64,000 nt of DNA, taken from contig NC_015167.1 of assembly GCF_000190595.1 (NCBI RefSeq), positions 980,501 through 1,044,500 on the forward strand, written 5' to 3'. This stretch comes from Cellulophaga lytica DSM 7489 (GTDB taxonomy: Bacteria > Bacteroidota > Bacteroidia > Flavobacteriales > Flavobacteriaceae). Position numbers and translations under genes: made by a program. Positions 44,541-53,999 of this stretch are shown one piece after another (the stretch's first letter is position 1; the number at the start of each line of letters is the position of its first letter). The notes beneath the pieces are model-generated. The model was not told where the DNA came from. It saw only the letters and a list, made by a program, of their open reading frames with translations, and did no database searches.

Positions 44541-45098
44541 ATGAAAAAAACTACCTTTTTACTTTTAGCAGCTCTTTTTGTTTATAGCAGTAATGCCATT
44601 GCTCAAAAAATAAATTATGGCGCAAAAGCAGGTTTAAATGTTTCTAATTTGTACGGCAACAATCAAGACAAAAATAGCCTTGTTACTTTTCACGCTGGTT
44701 TCTTTACTCAAATCGAAATTTCAGAAAAGCTAAATATTCAACCAGAGCTACTGTACTCTAGGCAAGGCGCAGATTTAAACAGTCTGTACAAAGCAAAATT
44801 AGACTACATATCTATTCCTATTCAATTTAAATACAACGTATTACCTAAGTTCTTTTTACAAGCCGGTCCACAGGTTTCTTTTTTAGTTTCTGATAAAGCT
44901 GTTTTTTATGACGACAATATTGGCACTTTAGATACAGATGCCAAAAGTGTAGATTTTGGTTTTAACACTGGTATTGGACTTAATTTAGGTGCTGGTATTT
45001 TTACAGAAGCAAGGTATAATTTTGGCATTACTACAGTTGCAGAAAACCCAGATATTAAAAACGGCGTGCTACAAATTTCATTAGGCTATATCTTTTAA
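44541..45098 (+). CDS. Porin-family outer-membrane beta-barrel protein
   Basis: 185 residues. Signal peptide about 1-21 (...NAIAQ), then an eight-stranded barrel of the outer-membrane-protein beta-barrel type (KINYGAKAGLNVSNLYG, LNIQPELLYSRQGADL, FFLQAGPQVSFLVSD, and a C-terminal strand LQISLGYIF ending in Phe). Probably structural or a small channel; no specific function can be given. Ends at a bidirectional hairpin. Confidence 0.75.
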   Translation: MKKTTFLLLAALFVYSSNAIAQKINYGAKAGLNVSNLYGNNQDKNSLVTFHAGFFTQIEISEKLNIQPELLYSRQGADLNSLYKAKLDYISIPIQFKYNVLPKFFLQAGPQVSFLVSDKAVFYDDNIGTLDTDAKSVDFGFNTGIGLNLGAGIFTEARYNFGITTVAENPDIKNGVLQISLGYIF

Positions 45099-45107
45099 AA
45101 AATATCA

Positions 45108-45143
45108 TTAAACACCTTGTTTTGCAGGGTGTTTAAGTTTTTA
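45108..45143 (+). terminator. Terminator after the porin-family gene
   Basis: Stem TTAAACACC (45108-45116) with its complement (45128-45136), extended by TTG/CAG inside, then a T-run. Confidence 0.75.
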
Positions 45144-45186
45144 AATACTAGTAAAAGCAATAGTAGGCTGTTTGGCTTGTAATTCT

Positions 45187-45194
45187 TAAATTTG
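45187..45194 (+). promoter_or_regulatory. -7 element of leuS
   Basis: TAAATTTG followed by CC is a perfect TAnnTTTG, 29 bp upstream of the leuS ATG. The nearest TTG is only 12 bp upstream, so the -33 element is unclear. Confidence 0.4.
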
Positions 45195-45223
45195 CCCCAT
45201 TCTAAATAGCAGAAGACAAGCAT

Positions 45224-48200
45224 ATGAACTACGATTTTAAAGAAATTGAAGCCAAGTGGCAAAAATATTGGGCAGAAAACCAAACTTTTAAAGCAGAAAA
45301 TAATTCTGATAAAGAAAAATTTTATGTTTTAGATATGTTCCCTTACCCTTCTGGTGCTGGGTTACACGTTGGACACCCACTTGGGTATATTGCCAGTGAT
45401 ATTTATGCTCGTTACAAAAGACACCAAGGGTTTAACGTTTTACACCCAATGGGATACGATTCTTTTGGCTTACCAGCAGAACAATATGCTATACAAACAG
45501 GGCAACACCCTGCAATTACTACCAAAACTAATATAAACAGGTACAGAGAACAACTAGATAAAATTGGTTTTTCTTTTGACTGGAGTCGTGAAGTACGTAC
45601 CTCTAATCCTGATTATTACAAATGGACACAGTGGATCTTTATTCAGCTATTTAACTCTTGGTACAATAACAACACCAATAAGGCTGAAGATATTTCTACA
45701 CTTGTTAATTTGTTTGAAAAAGAAGGAAACGCAACCGTAAATGCTGTTTCTGATGATGATATTAGTGTTTTTACTGCTGATGAATGGAACGCATTTGACA
45801 CTAAAAAACAACAAGAAATTTTATTACAGTACAGACTAACATACTTAGCAGAAACCGAAGTTAACTGGTGCCCTGCTTTAGGAACAGTATTGGCTAATGA
45901 TGAAATTATAAACGGAGTATCAGAACGTGGCGGACATCCTGTTATTCGTAAAAAAATGACACAGTGGAGTATGCGTATTTCTGCTTACGCACAACGTTTG
46001 TTAGACGATTTAAATACCATAGACTGGCCACAACCTTTAAAAGACTCACAAACAAACTGGATTGGGAGGAGTCAAGGTGCATCTGTTACTTTTAATGTAA
46101 AAAATCATAAAGAGCAAATAGATGTTTTTACCACTCGCCCAGATACTATTTTTGGTGTTAGTTTTATGACTCTTGCTCCAGAACATGAGCTAGTAGCAAC
46201 CATTACTACTCCAGAACAAAAAGCAGAGGTAGATGCCTACATACAAGCCACTGCAAAACGTAGTGAGCGCGAGCGTATGGCAGATGTAAAAACTATTTCT
46301 GGCGCATTTACGGGTGCCTATGCAGAACACCCTTTTACAAAAAAACCTATTCCTATTTGGATTGGAGATTACGTATTAGCGGGCTACGGTACCGGAGCAG
46401 TAATGGCTGTACCTTGTGGTGATCAGCGCGATTATGATTTTGCTAAACATTTTAATATTCCTATTCCTAATGTTTTTGAAGGCGTAGATATATCTGAAGA
46501 AGCACACGCAGATAAAGACAAAACTATAATTGCCAATTCAGATTTCCTAAACGGTTTACCGTACAAAAAAGCAATGAAACTAGCCATTTACGAGCTAGAA
46601 AAAATAGGACACGGTAAAGGTAAAATTAACTACCGCTTGCGCGATGCTGTTTTTAGCAGACAACGTTACTGGGGAGAACCTTTTCCTGTGTATTATGTAA
46701 ATGGTATGCCACAAATGATAGACGCTAAACATTTACCTATTACCTTACCAGAGGTAGAAAAATACTTACCAACAGAAACTGGCGAACCACCACTAGGTAA
46801 TGCTAACGTTTGGGCTTGGTGTACTAAAGAAAATAAAGTTGTAGACAATAGTAAAATTAACAATGAAACTATATTTCCGTTAGAGTTAAACACAATGCCA
46901 GGTTGGGCAGGTAGTAGTTTTTACTTTAACCGTTATATGGACCCTAATAATGCAGATGCCATATTTTCTGATGATGCTATTAACTATTGGCAAGATGTAG
47001 ATTTATATATTGGTGGTAGTGAGCACGCAACCGGTCACTTATTATACGCACGTTTTTGGCAGAAATTTTTGTTTGATAAAGGCGTTGTTCCTAAAAATGA
47101 GTTTGCTAAAAAACTGATTAACCAAGGAATGATTACAGGTACTAGTGCTTTTGTGTATGCAATAAGTCTAAGCACAGAAAGAAATCAAAAAAGTTCAGAT
47201 TCCCCAAAATGGAATTCTATTCCAACCGTTTTTATATCTAAAAAAATATTCGACTTTTATGACAAGATCAAAAAAGAAGAAAACGTTAGTGATGGATCTA
47301 GGAATATTTTAAAAAAATACCAAGAAAAATTCGAAGAAGTTAGCCATAAATTAACAGAAATATACCATTTAAAAAACACAGAAGAACCAAAAGATTTAAA
47401 AATAAAAATAGACAAATACACACCTCTTATCATACCAACACACTCTGATGTTTCTTTTGTAAATGCTTCTGATGAATTAGATATTGAAGCTTTTAAGAAC
47501 TGGAGAGAAGAGTATAAAGATGCTATTTTTATTGGAGAAAACGGTGAAGTTATTGATGGTGACAATGACAAATATATTGTTGGTCGTGAGGTAGAAAAAA
47601 TGTCTAAATCCAAATACAATGTGGTTAGTCCAGATAGTATTTGTGAAGAATATGGCGCAGACAGCTTGCGTTTGTACGAGATGTTTTTAGGCCCACTAGA
47701 GCAATCTAAACCTTGGAACACTGCTGGTATTACAGGTACACACGGTTTCTTAAAAAAATTATGGCGTTTATATTTAGATGATAATGGCGCTAAATTTACA
47801 GATGCTGCACCAACAAAAGACAATTTAAAAACATTGCACAAAACCATTAAAAAGGTTGCAGAAGATATAGAGAACTTTTCTTTTAATACATCTGTCTCTA
47901 CCTTTATGATATGTGTAAACGAGTTGTCTAGTCAAAAATGTACTAGCAAAGAAATTTTAGAAGCCTTAGCTATTTTAGTTTCTCCTTACGCTCCGCATAT
48001 AGCAGAAGAGTTATGGCAGCAATTAGGACACAACACTTCTATTGCTACAGCTCCTTTTCCTAAGTTTGATGCATCACACCTTGTAGAAAGCAGTAAAGAA
48101 TATCCTGTTTCTTTTAATGGTAAAATGCGATTTAAACTAGAGTTACCTTTAGACTTATCTAAAGATGAAATTGAAGCTACAGTAATGGCACACGAAAAAA

Positions 48201-48277
48201 CTATTGCTCAATTACAAGGTCGCGAACCTAAAAAAATAATTATAGTTCCTGGAAAAATTATAAATATTGTAGGGTAA
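45224..48277 (+). CDS. leuS: Leucyl-tRNA synthetase with an enlarged insertion near the KMSKS region
   Basis: 1,017-residue class Ia synthetase. HIGH-type motif HVGHPLGY at about 47-54, the CP1 editing domain with TTRPDTIFGVSF and the GTGAVMAVPCGDQRDYDFA motif, the signature MSKSK at 793-797, and an anticodon-binding domain at the C-terminus. Between about residues 646 and 735, in the leucine-specific-domain region before KMSKS, there is an extra charged, helical stretch (TERNQKSSDSPKWNS, KKIFDFYDKIKKEENVSDG, EVSHKLTEIYHLKNTEEPKD). I do not recall it in ordinary flavobacterial LeuRS. The reading frame stays open, so it is an insertion, not a frameshift. Confidence 0.93.
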   Translation: MNYDFKEIEAKWQKYWAENQTFKAENNSDKEKFYVLDMFPYPSGAGLHVGHPLGYIASDIYARYKRHQGFNVLHPMGYDSFGLPAEQYAIQTGQHPAITTKTNINRYREQLDKIGFSFDWSREVRTSNPDYYKWTQWIFIQLFNSWYNNNTNKAEDISTLVNLFEKEGNATVNAVSDDDISVFTADEWNAFDTKKQQEILLQYRLTYLAETEVNWCPALGTVLANDEIINGVSERGGHPVIRKKMTQWSMRISAYAQRLLDDLNTIDWPQPLKDSQTNWIGRSQGASVTFNVKNHKEQIDVFTTRPDTIFGVSFMTLAPEHELVATITTPEQKAEVDAYIQATAKRSERERMADVKTISGAFTGAYAEHPFTKKPIPIWIGDYVLAGYGTGAVMAVPCGDQRDYDFAKHFNIPIPNVFEGVDISEEAHADKDKTIIANSDFLNGLPYKKAMKLAIYELEKIGHGKGKINYRLRDAVFSRQRYWGEPFPVYYVNGMPQMIDAKHLPITLPEVEKYLPTETGEPPLGNANVWAWCTKENKVVDNSKINNETIFPLELNTMPGWAGSSFYFNRYMDPNNADAIFSDDAINYWQDVDLYIGGSEHATGHLLYARFWQKFLFDKGVVPKNEFAKKLINQGMITGTSAFVYAISLSTERNQKSSDSPKWNSIPTVFISKKIFDFYDKIKKEENVSDGSRNILKKYQEKFEEVSHKLTEIYHLKNTEEPKDLKIKIDKYTPLIIPTHSDVSFVNASDELDIEAFKNWREEYKDAIFIGENGEVIDGDNDKYIVGREVEKMSKSKYNVVSPDSICEEYGADSLRLYEMFLGPLEQSKPWNTAGITGTHGFLKKLWRLYLDDNGAKFTDAAPTKDNLKTLHKTIKKVAEDIENFSFNTSVSTFMICVNELSSQKCTSKEILEALAILVSPYAPHIAEELWQQLGHNTSIATAPFPKFDASHLVESSKEYPVSFNGKMRFKLELPLDLSKDEIEATVMAHEKTIAQLQGREPKKIIIVPGKIINIVG

Positions 48278-48308
48278 CAACACAAAAAAGCAATTTAATT
48301 TTACACAT

Positions 48309-48337
48309 ACCCCTGTTTTTACAGGGGTGTTTTTTTA
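48309..48337 (+). terminator. Terminator after leuS
   Basis: Stem ACCCCTGT (48309-48316), loop TTTT, ACAGGGGT (48321-48328), then G and seven T's. Confidence 0.85.
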
Positions 48338-48441
48338 TTAAAAGTGATTATTTTAACCTCACACCCCTTATTTTTATCGATTAATTAGAAATACTTTTAA
48401 TAATTAATTTAATTTAGCACCAAAATCTAAAATAGTTAATT

Positions 48442-49542
48442 ATGATTGTTGGTATTCCTCAAGAAATTAAAAATAACGAAAGCCGAGTTGGTATGACACC
48501 AGGTGGGGTTTTTGAATTGACAAAAAATAACCATACTGTTTATGTACAGTCTGGAGCTGGTTTAGGCAGTGGTTTTAACAATGAAGATTACCAGCAAGCT
48601 GGCGCAGCTATTTTAGACACTATTGCTCAAGTGTACGCAATGAGTGATATGATTGTAAAGGTAAAAGAACCTATAGAAGAGGAATACAACCTTATAAGAG
48701 AAGGACAAATTTTATTTACATATTTTCATTTTGCATCTAGTGAAGCACTAACTAAAGCAATGATTAAGCAAAAAGCCATATGTATTGCTTACGAAACTGT
48801 TGAAGACAATGACGGCACTTTGCCACTACTAACTCCAATGTCTGAAGTTGCAGGAAGAATGGCAATACAACAAGGTGCAAAATACTTAGAGAAACCTGTT
48901 AAAGGTAGAGGTGTACTTTTAGGTGGCGTACCTGGTGTTGCTCCGGGTAAAGTTTTGGTTTTAGGCGCTGGTGTTGTTGGCGTACAAGCTGCTAAAATGG
49001 CAGCTGGTTTGGGCGCACACGTCACCATACTAGATGTAAACATGAAACGCTTACGTTATGTTAATGATGTAATGCCACCACACGTTACAACAGAGTTTTC
49101 TAACGAGTTTAATATTAGAAAACACATAAAAACACATGATCTTATTATTGGCGGTGTGCTTTTAAAAGGTGCTAAAGCTCCAAACCTTATCACCAGAGAT
49201 ATGCTAAAAGAAATGAAACCAGGTACTGTAATAGTAGATGTTGCTGTAGACCAAGGAGGCTGTGTAGAAACCACCAAACCAACTACCCACCAAGATCCAA
49301 TTTACATTATAGATGATGTTGTACACTACTCTGTAGCTAATATGCCAGGAGCTGTACCATACACATCTACAATGGCATTAACCAATGTAACACTGCCATA
49401 CACCTTAAAACTAGCCAACTTAGGGTGGCAAGCAGCTTGTGAACAAGATGCCTCTTTACACAAAGGTTTAAACATTGTATCAGGAAAAATAGTTTACAAT
49501 GAAATTATTGAAGCTTTTGGCTGGGAAGAAGCATTAGCATAA
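48442..49542 (+). CDS. ald: Alanine dehydrogenase
   Basis: 366-residue NAD-dependent enzyme interconverting L-alanine and pyruvate plus ammonia. MIVGIPQEIKNNESRVGMTP at the N-terminus, FTYFHFASS and the pyruvate-site His region, and the NAD-binding VLVLGAGVVGVQAAKMAAGLGA (about residues 170-191) are seen. The late motif AVDQGGCVETTKPTTH is diagnostic for Ald over transhydrogenase subunits. Single transcription unit with its own terminator. Confidence 0.93.
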   Translation: MIVGIPQEIKNNESRVGMTPGGVFELTKNNHTVYVQSGAGLGSGFNNEDYQQAGAAILDTIAQVYAMSDMIVKVKEPIEEEYNLIREGQILFTYFHFASSEALTKAMIKQKAICIAYETVEDNDGTLPLLTPMSEVAGRMAIQQGAKYLEKPVKGRGVLLGGVPGVAPGKVLVLGAGVVGVQAAKMAAGLGAHVTILDVNMKRLRYVNDVMPPHVTTEFSNEFNIRKHIKTHDLIIGGVLLKGAKAPNLITRDMLKEMKPGTVIVDVAVDQGGCVETTKPTTHQDPIYIIDDVVHYSVANMPGAVPYTSTMALTNVTLPYTLKLANLGWQAACEQDASLHKGLNIVSGKIVYNEIIEAFGWEEALA

Positions 49543-49566
49543 ATACAAACAACTGTCAGTAAAATA

Positions 49567-49600
49567 AACCTCGCTAAATTTGGCGAGGTTTTTGCTTTTT
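49567..49600 (+). terminator. Terminator after ald
   Basis: Stem AACCTCGC (49567-49574) with complement GCGAGGTT (49583-49590), then a T-rich tail. Confidence 0.8.
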
Positions 49601-49632
49601 AATTGTTATATTTATTTTTTAAAACACAAACT

Positions 49633-50331
49633 ATGTATACATATTATATTATTATAGGTGCAGTTGCTTTAGTGAGCTGGATTGTTAGCAACAGGCTAAA
49701 AAGCAAATTTAAAAAGTACTCTAAAGTACAATTGCGCAACGGTATGAGTGGCGCAGAAATAGCAGAAAAAATGTTGGCAGATAATGGTATTAGAGACGTA
49801 AAAGTTATCTCTACCCCTGGTATGCTTACAGACCATTATAACCCAGCAAACAAAACCGTAAACCTTAGTGAAGGTGTTTACAACCAACGTAATGCTGCTG
49901 CTGCTGCAGTTGCTGCACACGAATGTGGACACGCTGTGCAACATGCTACAGCATACCAATGGCTAACAATGCGTTCTAAATTAGTGCCAGTTGTTAGTGT
50001 AACATCAAGTATGTCTCAATGGGTAGTTTATGGTGGTGTTGTTCTAATGGCGGTATCTGGTGTTGCTGGCGGTGTAGGATTTTGGATAGCAGTTGCCGGT
50101 TTGGTAATGATGGGCTTTGCCACATTGTTTAGTTTTGTTACTTTACCAGTAGAATACGATGCTAGTAACCGTGCATTAGCTTGGTTAAAAAACAAAAATA
50201 TGCTTAGCCAAGAAGAATATGCTGGCGCAGAAGACGCATTAAAATGGGCTGCCAGAACATATCTTGTAGCTGCTTTAGGTGCTTTAGCATCATTAGTGTA
50301 TTGGGCTTACCAAGTATTTGGACGAGATTAA
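49633..50331 (+). CDS. YugP-type neutral zinc metallopeptidase, membrane-bound
   Basis: About 232 residues. One N-terminal membrane helix (about 3-20), the zincin motif HECGH at 96-100 preceded by NAAAAAVAA, and two to three hydrophobic helices after it (about 115-165). This is the plan of the DUF/YugP peptidase family. The start is the ATG at 49633; a TTG at 49603 would add ten unlikely residues. Substrate unknown. Terminated by a strong hairpin. Confidence 0.8.
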   Translation: MYTYYIIIGAVALVSWIVSNRLKSKFKKYSKVQLRNGMSGAEIAEKMLADNGIRDVKVISTPGMLTDHYNPANKTVNLSEGVYNQRNAAAAAVAAHECGHAVQHATAYQWLTMRSKLVPVVSVTSSMSQWVVYGGVVLMAVSGVAGGVGFWIAVAGLVMMGFATLFSFVTLPVEYDASNRALAWLKNKNMLSQEEYAGAEDALKWAARTYLVAALGALASLVYWAYQVFGRD

Positions 50332-50354
50332 TTTTTATAAAAAATACAAAAAGC

Positions 50355-50390
50355 AAAAAGGGTGTCTACTTAAAGACACCCTTTTTTATT
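50355..50390. terminator. Terminator after the YugP-type gene
   Basis: 12-bp stem AAAAAGGGTGTC (50355-50366) with its complement (50375-50386), 8-nt loop and further T's; A's on the other side may let it work in both directions. Confidence 0.82.
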
Positions 50391-50475
50391 GGACATAATG
50401 ACGTTCTAAAAAATTCCCCCAAACCATTAGAACTAACTGTAGTTAGCGTTATACATTACGCCCAATTATGCATTG

Positions 50476-51453
50476 CTAAATGTTTATGTTTAGGTACAAA
50501 GACAATCTATTTTTTACCTCAACCTTACCATTATTTAAATCTTGATCTATTGGCAACATTGTAGTTACCCCTAACGAGTATGTTTTGTAACTAGTCTCTA
50601 CACTAAATTTTCCAAAAAAAACATTACCTCCTGTGTTTAACACTGTTAATCCGTAAGACTCATCTTCATCATAATTTTCTCCACTAACACCAACTGCAGG
50701 CGTTAATGCAAAATCATTAGACAAGTAATATGTTTTATAAGTATTTAAACCATAGTTTAACTGATTACCAAACTGATAATCTTTAGTGTTTTTTGTTTTA
50801 AACGTATAATTTACCATTGCAGACATCCCCCAATTGTTATGTGTAAGTCCGTAATTAACTGCAGTAACATAATCCCAACTTCCGGTTCCTAATTGAAAAC
50901 TAGTGTTTACACTTCCGGTATTATTAGCCCTATCAAAACTACCTGTTGGCATTTTTACTCCACCACCAACTTGTAAAGAGTGCTGCGGACCAACAACCAT
51001 AATACTATCTTGCTTTGCTAAAATTTTATAAAACCCCAACAATGTAATATCTCCCAAACCATTAATATTTTGAGAAGACTCATTTGCAAACTCTCTATTA
51101 TGAAAATGATAAGGAACTATAGCGTTAACTAAAAAACGCTTACCCAAAGGTATTCTACCCCAAGCCTGTAATGTATTAAAGTTTTCATCTATCCAAGGTG
51201 AATTGTTAAATATACCATCTCTAGACCTGTAACTTTGAGATATGTAACGCACACCTGCAAAATTAGTGTCTAAACCTGTACCAAACCCCATACTACCACC
51301 ATTACCACTACAGCCACAAGTATCGCAAAAGTCTTCAAAAACGTAATGCTTTGTTGTTGCTGTTGCTGGCAAACTGTCTGTTGGTTCTGTTTTATGCATT
51401 GCAAACGCATTACACGCAACCAATAGACACGTTATTATTGTTAAATTTTTCAT
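50476..51453 (-). CDS. Outer-membrane transporter-like protein of the MbnP/MbnH cluster
   Basis: 325 residues. Signal peptide about 1-18 (...CNAFA), a short Cys motif FCDTCGCSG (about 42-50) in the mature N-terminus, then beta-barrel-like sequence with repeated amphipathic strands (LGDITLLGFYKIL, SWDYVTAVNYGLTHNNWGMSAMVNYTFK). The Cys trio could bind a metal. It is the last gene of the operon after the diheme peroxidase (3-bp gap) and probably serves in metal handling at the outer membrane; this is inference from context. Confidence 0.65.
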   Translation of the reverse strand: MKNLTIITCLLVACNAFAMHKTEPTDSLPATATTKHYVFEDFCDTCGCSGNGGSMGFGTGLDTNFAGVRYISQSYRSRDGIFNNSPWIDENFNTLQAWGRIPLGKRFLVNAIVPYHFHNREFANESSQNINGLGDITLLGFYKILAKQDSIMVVGPQHSLQVGGGVKMPTGSFDRANNTGSVNTSFQLGTGSWDYVTAVNYGLTHNNWGMSAMVNYTFKTKNTKDYQFGNQLNYGLNTYKTYYLSNDFALTPAVGVSGENYDEDESYGLTVLNTGGNVFFGKFSVETSYKTYSLGVTTMLPIDQDLNNGKVEVKNRLSLYLNINI

Positions 51454-51456
51454 ATT

Positions 51457-52485
51457 CTATTTTTCTGAAAATCGTTCGTCCGTTAAAAAAGTATTATCTG
51501 TAAGGGTGTTTAAAAAGGCAATAATTGCCACCCTTTCCTCTGCTGTTGTAGCAATACCCAATCTCTCACCACTACGCAATAAAGGATCTAAGGTTTGCGA
51601 GTCTACAACTCCACTATCATAAAAAGCAAGTACCGCCTCTAAAGACCCAAATCTACCATCATGCATATACGGTGCAGTAACCGCAATATTTCTAAGGCTG
51701 GGCACTTTAAACTTATAATTGTCCTCTGCAAAACCAGTTACTACACTCCTACCTAAATCATTTAATTTGGTATTGGGTTGCAAACCATTATTTTTAAAAC
51801 TACCATCAGAAAATAATGCTGTAGCGTGACAACTAGCACATTTTTGCTCAAAAAGTACCAAACCTTGCTGTTCTATCTCTGTTAGTTGCACTTGGTTATT
51901 TATGTACTTATCATACTTAGCATCTGCAGAAATCATAGTGACCATAAACTGTGACAACGCTAACAAAAAATTTTCAGAATTTACCTCACCATCTTCAAAA
52001 GCCGCAGCAAAAAGTGCTTTGTAGTCTGGTTTATTTTTCAGCTTTGCTATCACATTTTCTAAGGTCTCATCCATTTCTACCTCTGTAGTAATAGGAATTA
52101 CAGGAAAAAGATCTAAATGACCCGTTGCACCATCCCAAGCAAAATTTTCTAAAAAAGCCATATTTTGTACAGGAGGTGTATTTCTTGTCCCTTCTAAATC
52201 GTTTACGCCATGGCTAAATGTATGTCCGTGATGAGTAAACGCATATTTTTGTTCATGACAAGTACCACATGAAACCGTACCTGTAGAAGACACTGCACCT
52301 TCATAAAACAATTTACGGCCAAGTTCTATTCCGTTTTTTGTTAACGGATTGTGAGCTAAATTATAAGTTACTTCAGGGAAATGAGCAGGCACCTCTAACT
52401 CTACCGGAATATTAGTATACCCATCATCATCACTCTGGCAACTTACAAAAGCCAATACAACCAAAAAGAAGCTAATTTTTTTCAT
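51457..52485 (-). CDS. Diheme cytochrome c peroxidase, MbnH/MauG-like lipoprotein
   Basis: About 343 residues from the ATG at 52485 (a longer frame adds an implausible N-terminus). Lipobox FVSC (about residue 16) followed by QSDDD. Two heme c sites: CGTCH at 73-77 and CASCH at 216-220, with MauG/CcpA landmarks RNTPPVQN and late GYxxP-type region VPSLRNIAVTAPYMHDGRFGSLEAVLAFYDSG. In methanotrophs MbnH makes a bis-Fe(IV) state and oxidises a Trp of its partner MbnP to kynurenine. The gene directly upstream here encodes an MbnP-family protein, which supports the same pairing. Confidence 0.85.
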   Translation of the reverse strand: MKKISFFLVVLAFVSCQSDDDGYTNIPVELEVPAHFPEVTYNLAHNPLTKNGIELGRKLFYEGAVSSTGTVSCGTCHEQKYAFTHHGHTFSHGVNDLEGTRNTPPVQNMAFLENFAWDGATGHLDLFPVIPITTEVEMDETLENVIAKLKNKPDYKALFAAAFEDGEVNSENFLLALSQFMVTMISADAKYDKYINNQVQLTEIEQQGLVLFEQKCASCHATALFSDGSFKNNGLQPNTKLNDLGRSVVTGFAEDNYKFKVPSLRNIAVTAPYMHDGRFGSLEAVLAFYDSGVVDSQTLDPLLRSGERLGIATTAEERVAIIAFLNTLTDNTFLTDERFSEK

Positions 52486-52568
52486 TACAACTAAAAAAAG
52501 AAATAATAGGTGCCACAAGCCCAGCTAAAACCAAAACTAAAACCAGGCCTGCAACACACAATTATTAA

Positions 52569-53399
52569 TTAGTGACTGCTGTTACCAGCTTCGTTGTTGT
52601 GTACATGATCTATTTTAAATGCTAACGGCACATTAGTTGCCACTTTCACTGCACCTTCGCCACCCATTATAGCATTGTCATATGCCTCTAAACTTACAGC
52701 CTCAGCAGCTGTTAAAAGTTGATTTGCATCTGTAATAATATGTACTTCTGGAGCCATTACTTCATTTACAATAATTGCAGAACCAGAAGGCACCTCTATA
52801 GTAGTTTCTGTATAGTTTGTAACCTCATCACTAGCTCTACCTAAGTGTACCCAGAACTGCTCATCTGTAGTTGTGTTAGATGTGTAAGTACCTTCAAAAT
52901 TAATGTACTTGTAACCTGCAGCCCAAGACCACGTCATGTCATACTCACCAGCAGCATCCCAAAACTCTCCTGCTCCGCTTAATCCCTGGTTGTACTTTTC
53001 TCTATCTACACCAATACCAAATTTAACAGCTGTGTATGTACCTGCTGGCACATCTTCTAAAACTACTTTTGTATTGTCTGCCAACTCATCATTAGAATCT
53101 TCACTAATAATAAAGTAGCTACTTTCTTTTGGGTAAGTGTACTCCATACCATCCTCATCTATTAAAACAATATTACTTACTATGTAATTTAAACGAGATA
53201 CGGTTAAGGCCTCACCATTAGCATTTGCTGTATTAGCATTACCTATTATTAAATTGTTTCCTGCAAAACCATTATCAAATTCTAGTGTAACTTGTCCTGG
53301 GTTAACATTGTCCATTTCTCCGTCATCATCAGATGAGCAAGATGCCAATGCAATTAAACTAAAACTTACTACTATCGATTTTAAAAATTTTGTTTTCAT
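52569..53399 (-). CDS. MbnP-family copper-binding lipoprotein
   Basis: 276 residues. Lipobox ALASC (Cys21) then SSDDD, which suggests surface or periplasmic anchoring. The MbnP core is recognisable from VTLEFDNGFAG near residue 37 and the conserved aromatic segment YDMTWSWAAGYKYINFEG (Trp157, Trp159), where the Trp modified by MbnH in characterised members lies. The C-terminus is His-rich (DHVHNNEAGNSSH), a possible extra copper site. Upstream of the diheme peroxidase gene in one operon. Confidence 0.8.
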   Translation of the reverse strand: MKTKFLKSIVVSFSLIALASCSSDDDGEMDNVNPGQVTLEFDNGFAGNNLIIGNANTANANGEALTVSRLNYIVSNIVLIDEDGMEYTYPKESSYFIISEDSNDELADNTKVVLEDVPAGTYTAVKFGIGVDREKYNQGLSGAGEFWDAAGEYDMTWSWAAGYKYINFEGTYTSNTTTDEQFWVHLGRASDEVTNYTETTIEVPSGSAIIVNEVMAPEVHIITDANQLLTAAEAVSLEAYDNAIMGGEGAVKVATNVPLAFKIDHVHNNEAGNSSH

Positions 53400-53635
53400 T
53401 TTAAATTTTTACTATTTCCTTATTTTTTATGTGATTTTATTAGATGTTTAGCTTATAAAAAAGAATTAAAATAAAGGCGTGAATACTTAAGAAAAGAATC
53501 ACCTGAATTATTTTTTTAATAAAATAAACTGAGACGTTGTTAAGCTATAGGCTGATTAAAAAACAGCACAACAAATGATGATTTTTCAATAAAAACTGAA
53601 AAAGCAACACAAACAATAAGCTTAACTAATAAAAT

Positions 53636-53995
53636 TTAAGAAATAGGAGGACGTAAAAGGCTAAAAACCGATTTAAAATGATAGTTACTCTCTGCAGAAA
53701 GTATTTTTGATTTTTTTTGAGGTGAAATTTGTGTGCTTACAAAAACATCTTGGTTATTTTGATGAAATAACAACTGAAATTCTGACTTTACAACACCCTG
53801 CTCATTGTGTTCTTCTTGCGTAGATTTTTCTATAGATTTCATTAACGCACATTTACCATTACATTCTAGTTCTGGTTTATCTTGGTTAATACACAGTACT
53901 TTAGAAATATAATCATAATTAACCACATACTCCATAAACGGAAATATTGGCTTTAAGCAAATAACAATTGCAATTATGAGTAAGGTCTGTTTCAC
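53636..53995 (-). CDS. Small membrane or secreted protein with an ECNGKC motif, first gene of the MbnP/MbnH cluster
   Basis: 119 residues. A hydrophobic N-terminus (about 3-20) serves as signal or anchor; the mature part has a compact Cys motif LCINQDKPELECNGKCALMK (about 34-53) with three Cys, a possible metal site, then a polar tail. I do not recognise a named family. The start is GTG at 53995, and the only convincing promoter -7 box ends 5 bp before it, so the mRNA may be leaderless. A 236-bp gap follows before mbnP. Confidence 0.55.
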   Translation of the reverse strand: MKQTLLIIAIVICLKPIFPFMEYVVNYDYISKVLCINQDKPELECNGKCALMKSIEKSTQEEHNEQGVVKSEFQLLFHQNNQDVFVSTQISPQKKSKILSAESNYHFKSVFSLLRPPIS

Positions 53996-53999
53996 GCCG

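Noticed and set aside
47257-47847. 196-codon minus-strand open frame inside leuS
   Set aside because: Antisense to the LeuRS insertion and KMSKS region; Ser/Phe-rich translation typical of a shadow frame. The plus-strand frame is continuous.
50441-50475. Palindrome CTAACTGTAGTTAG and a following GTTATAC...ACGCCC stretch near the transporter 3' end
   Set aside because: It recalls the GTTAGC ends of the cassette repeats, but it is short, has no shared 37-bp core and no matched partner, so I do not call it a repeat copy.
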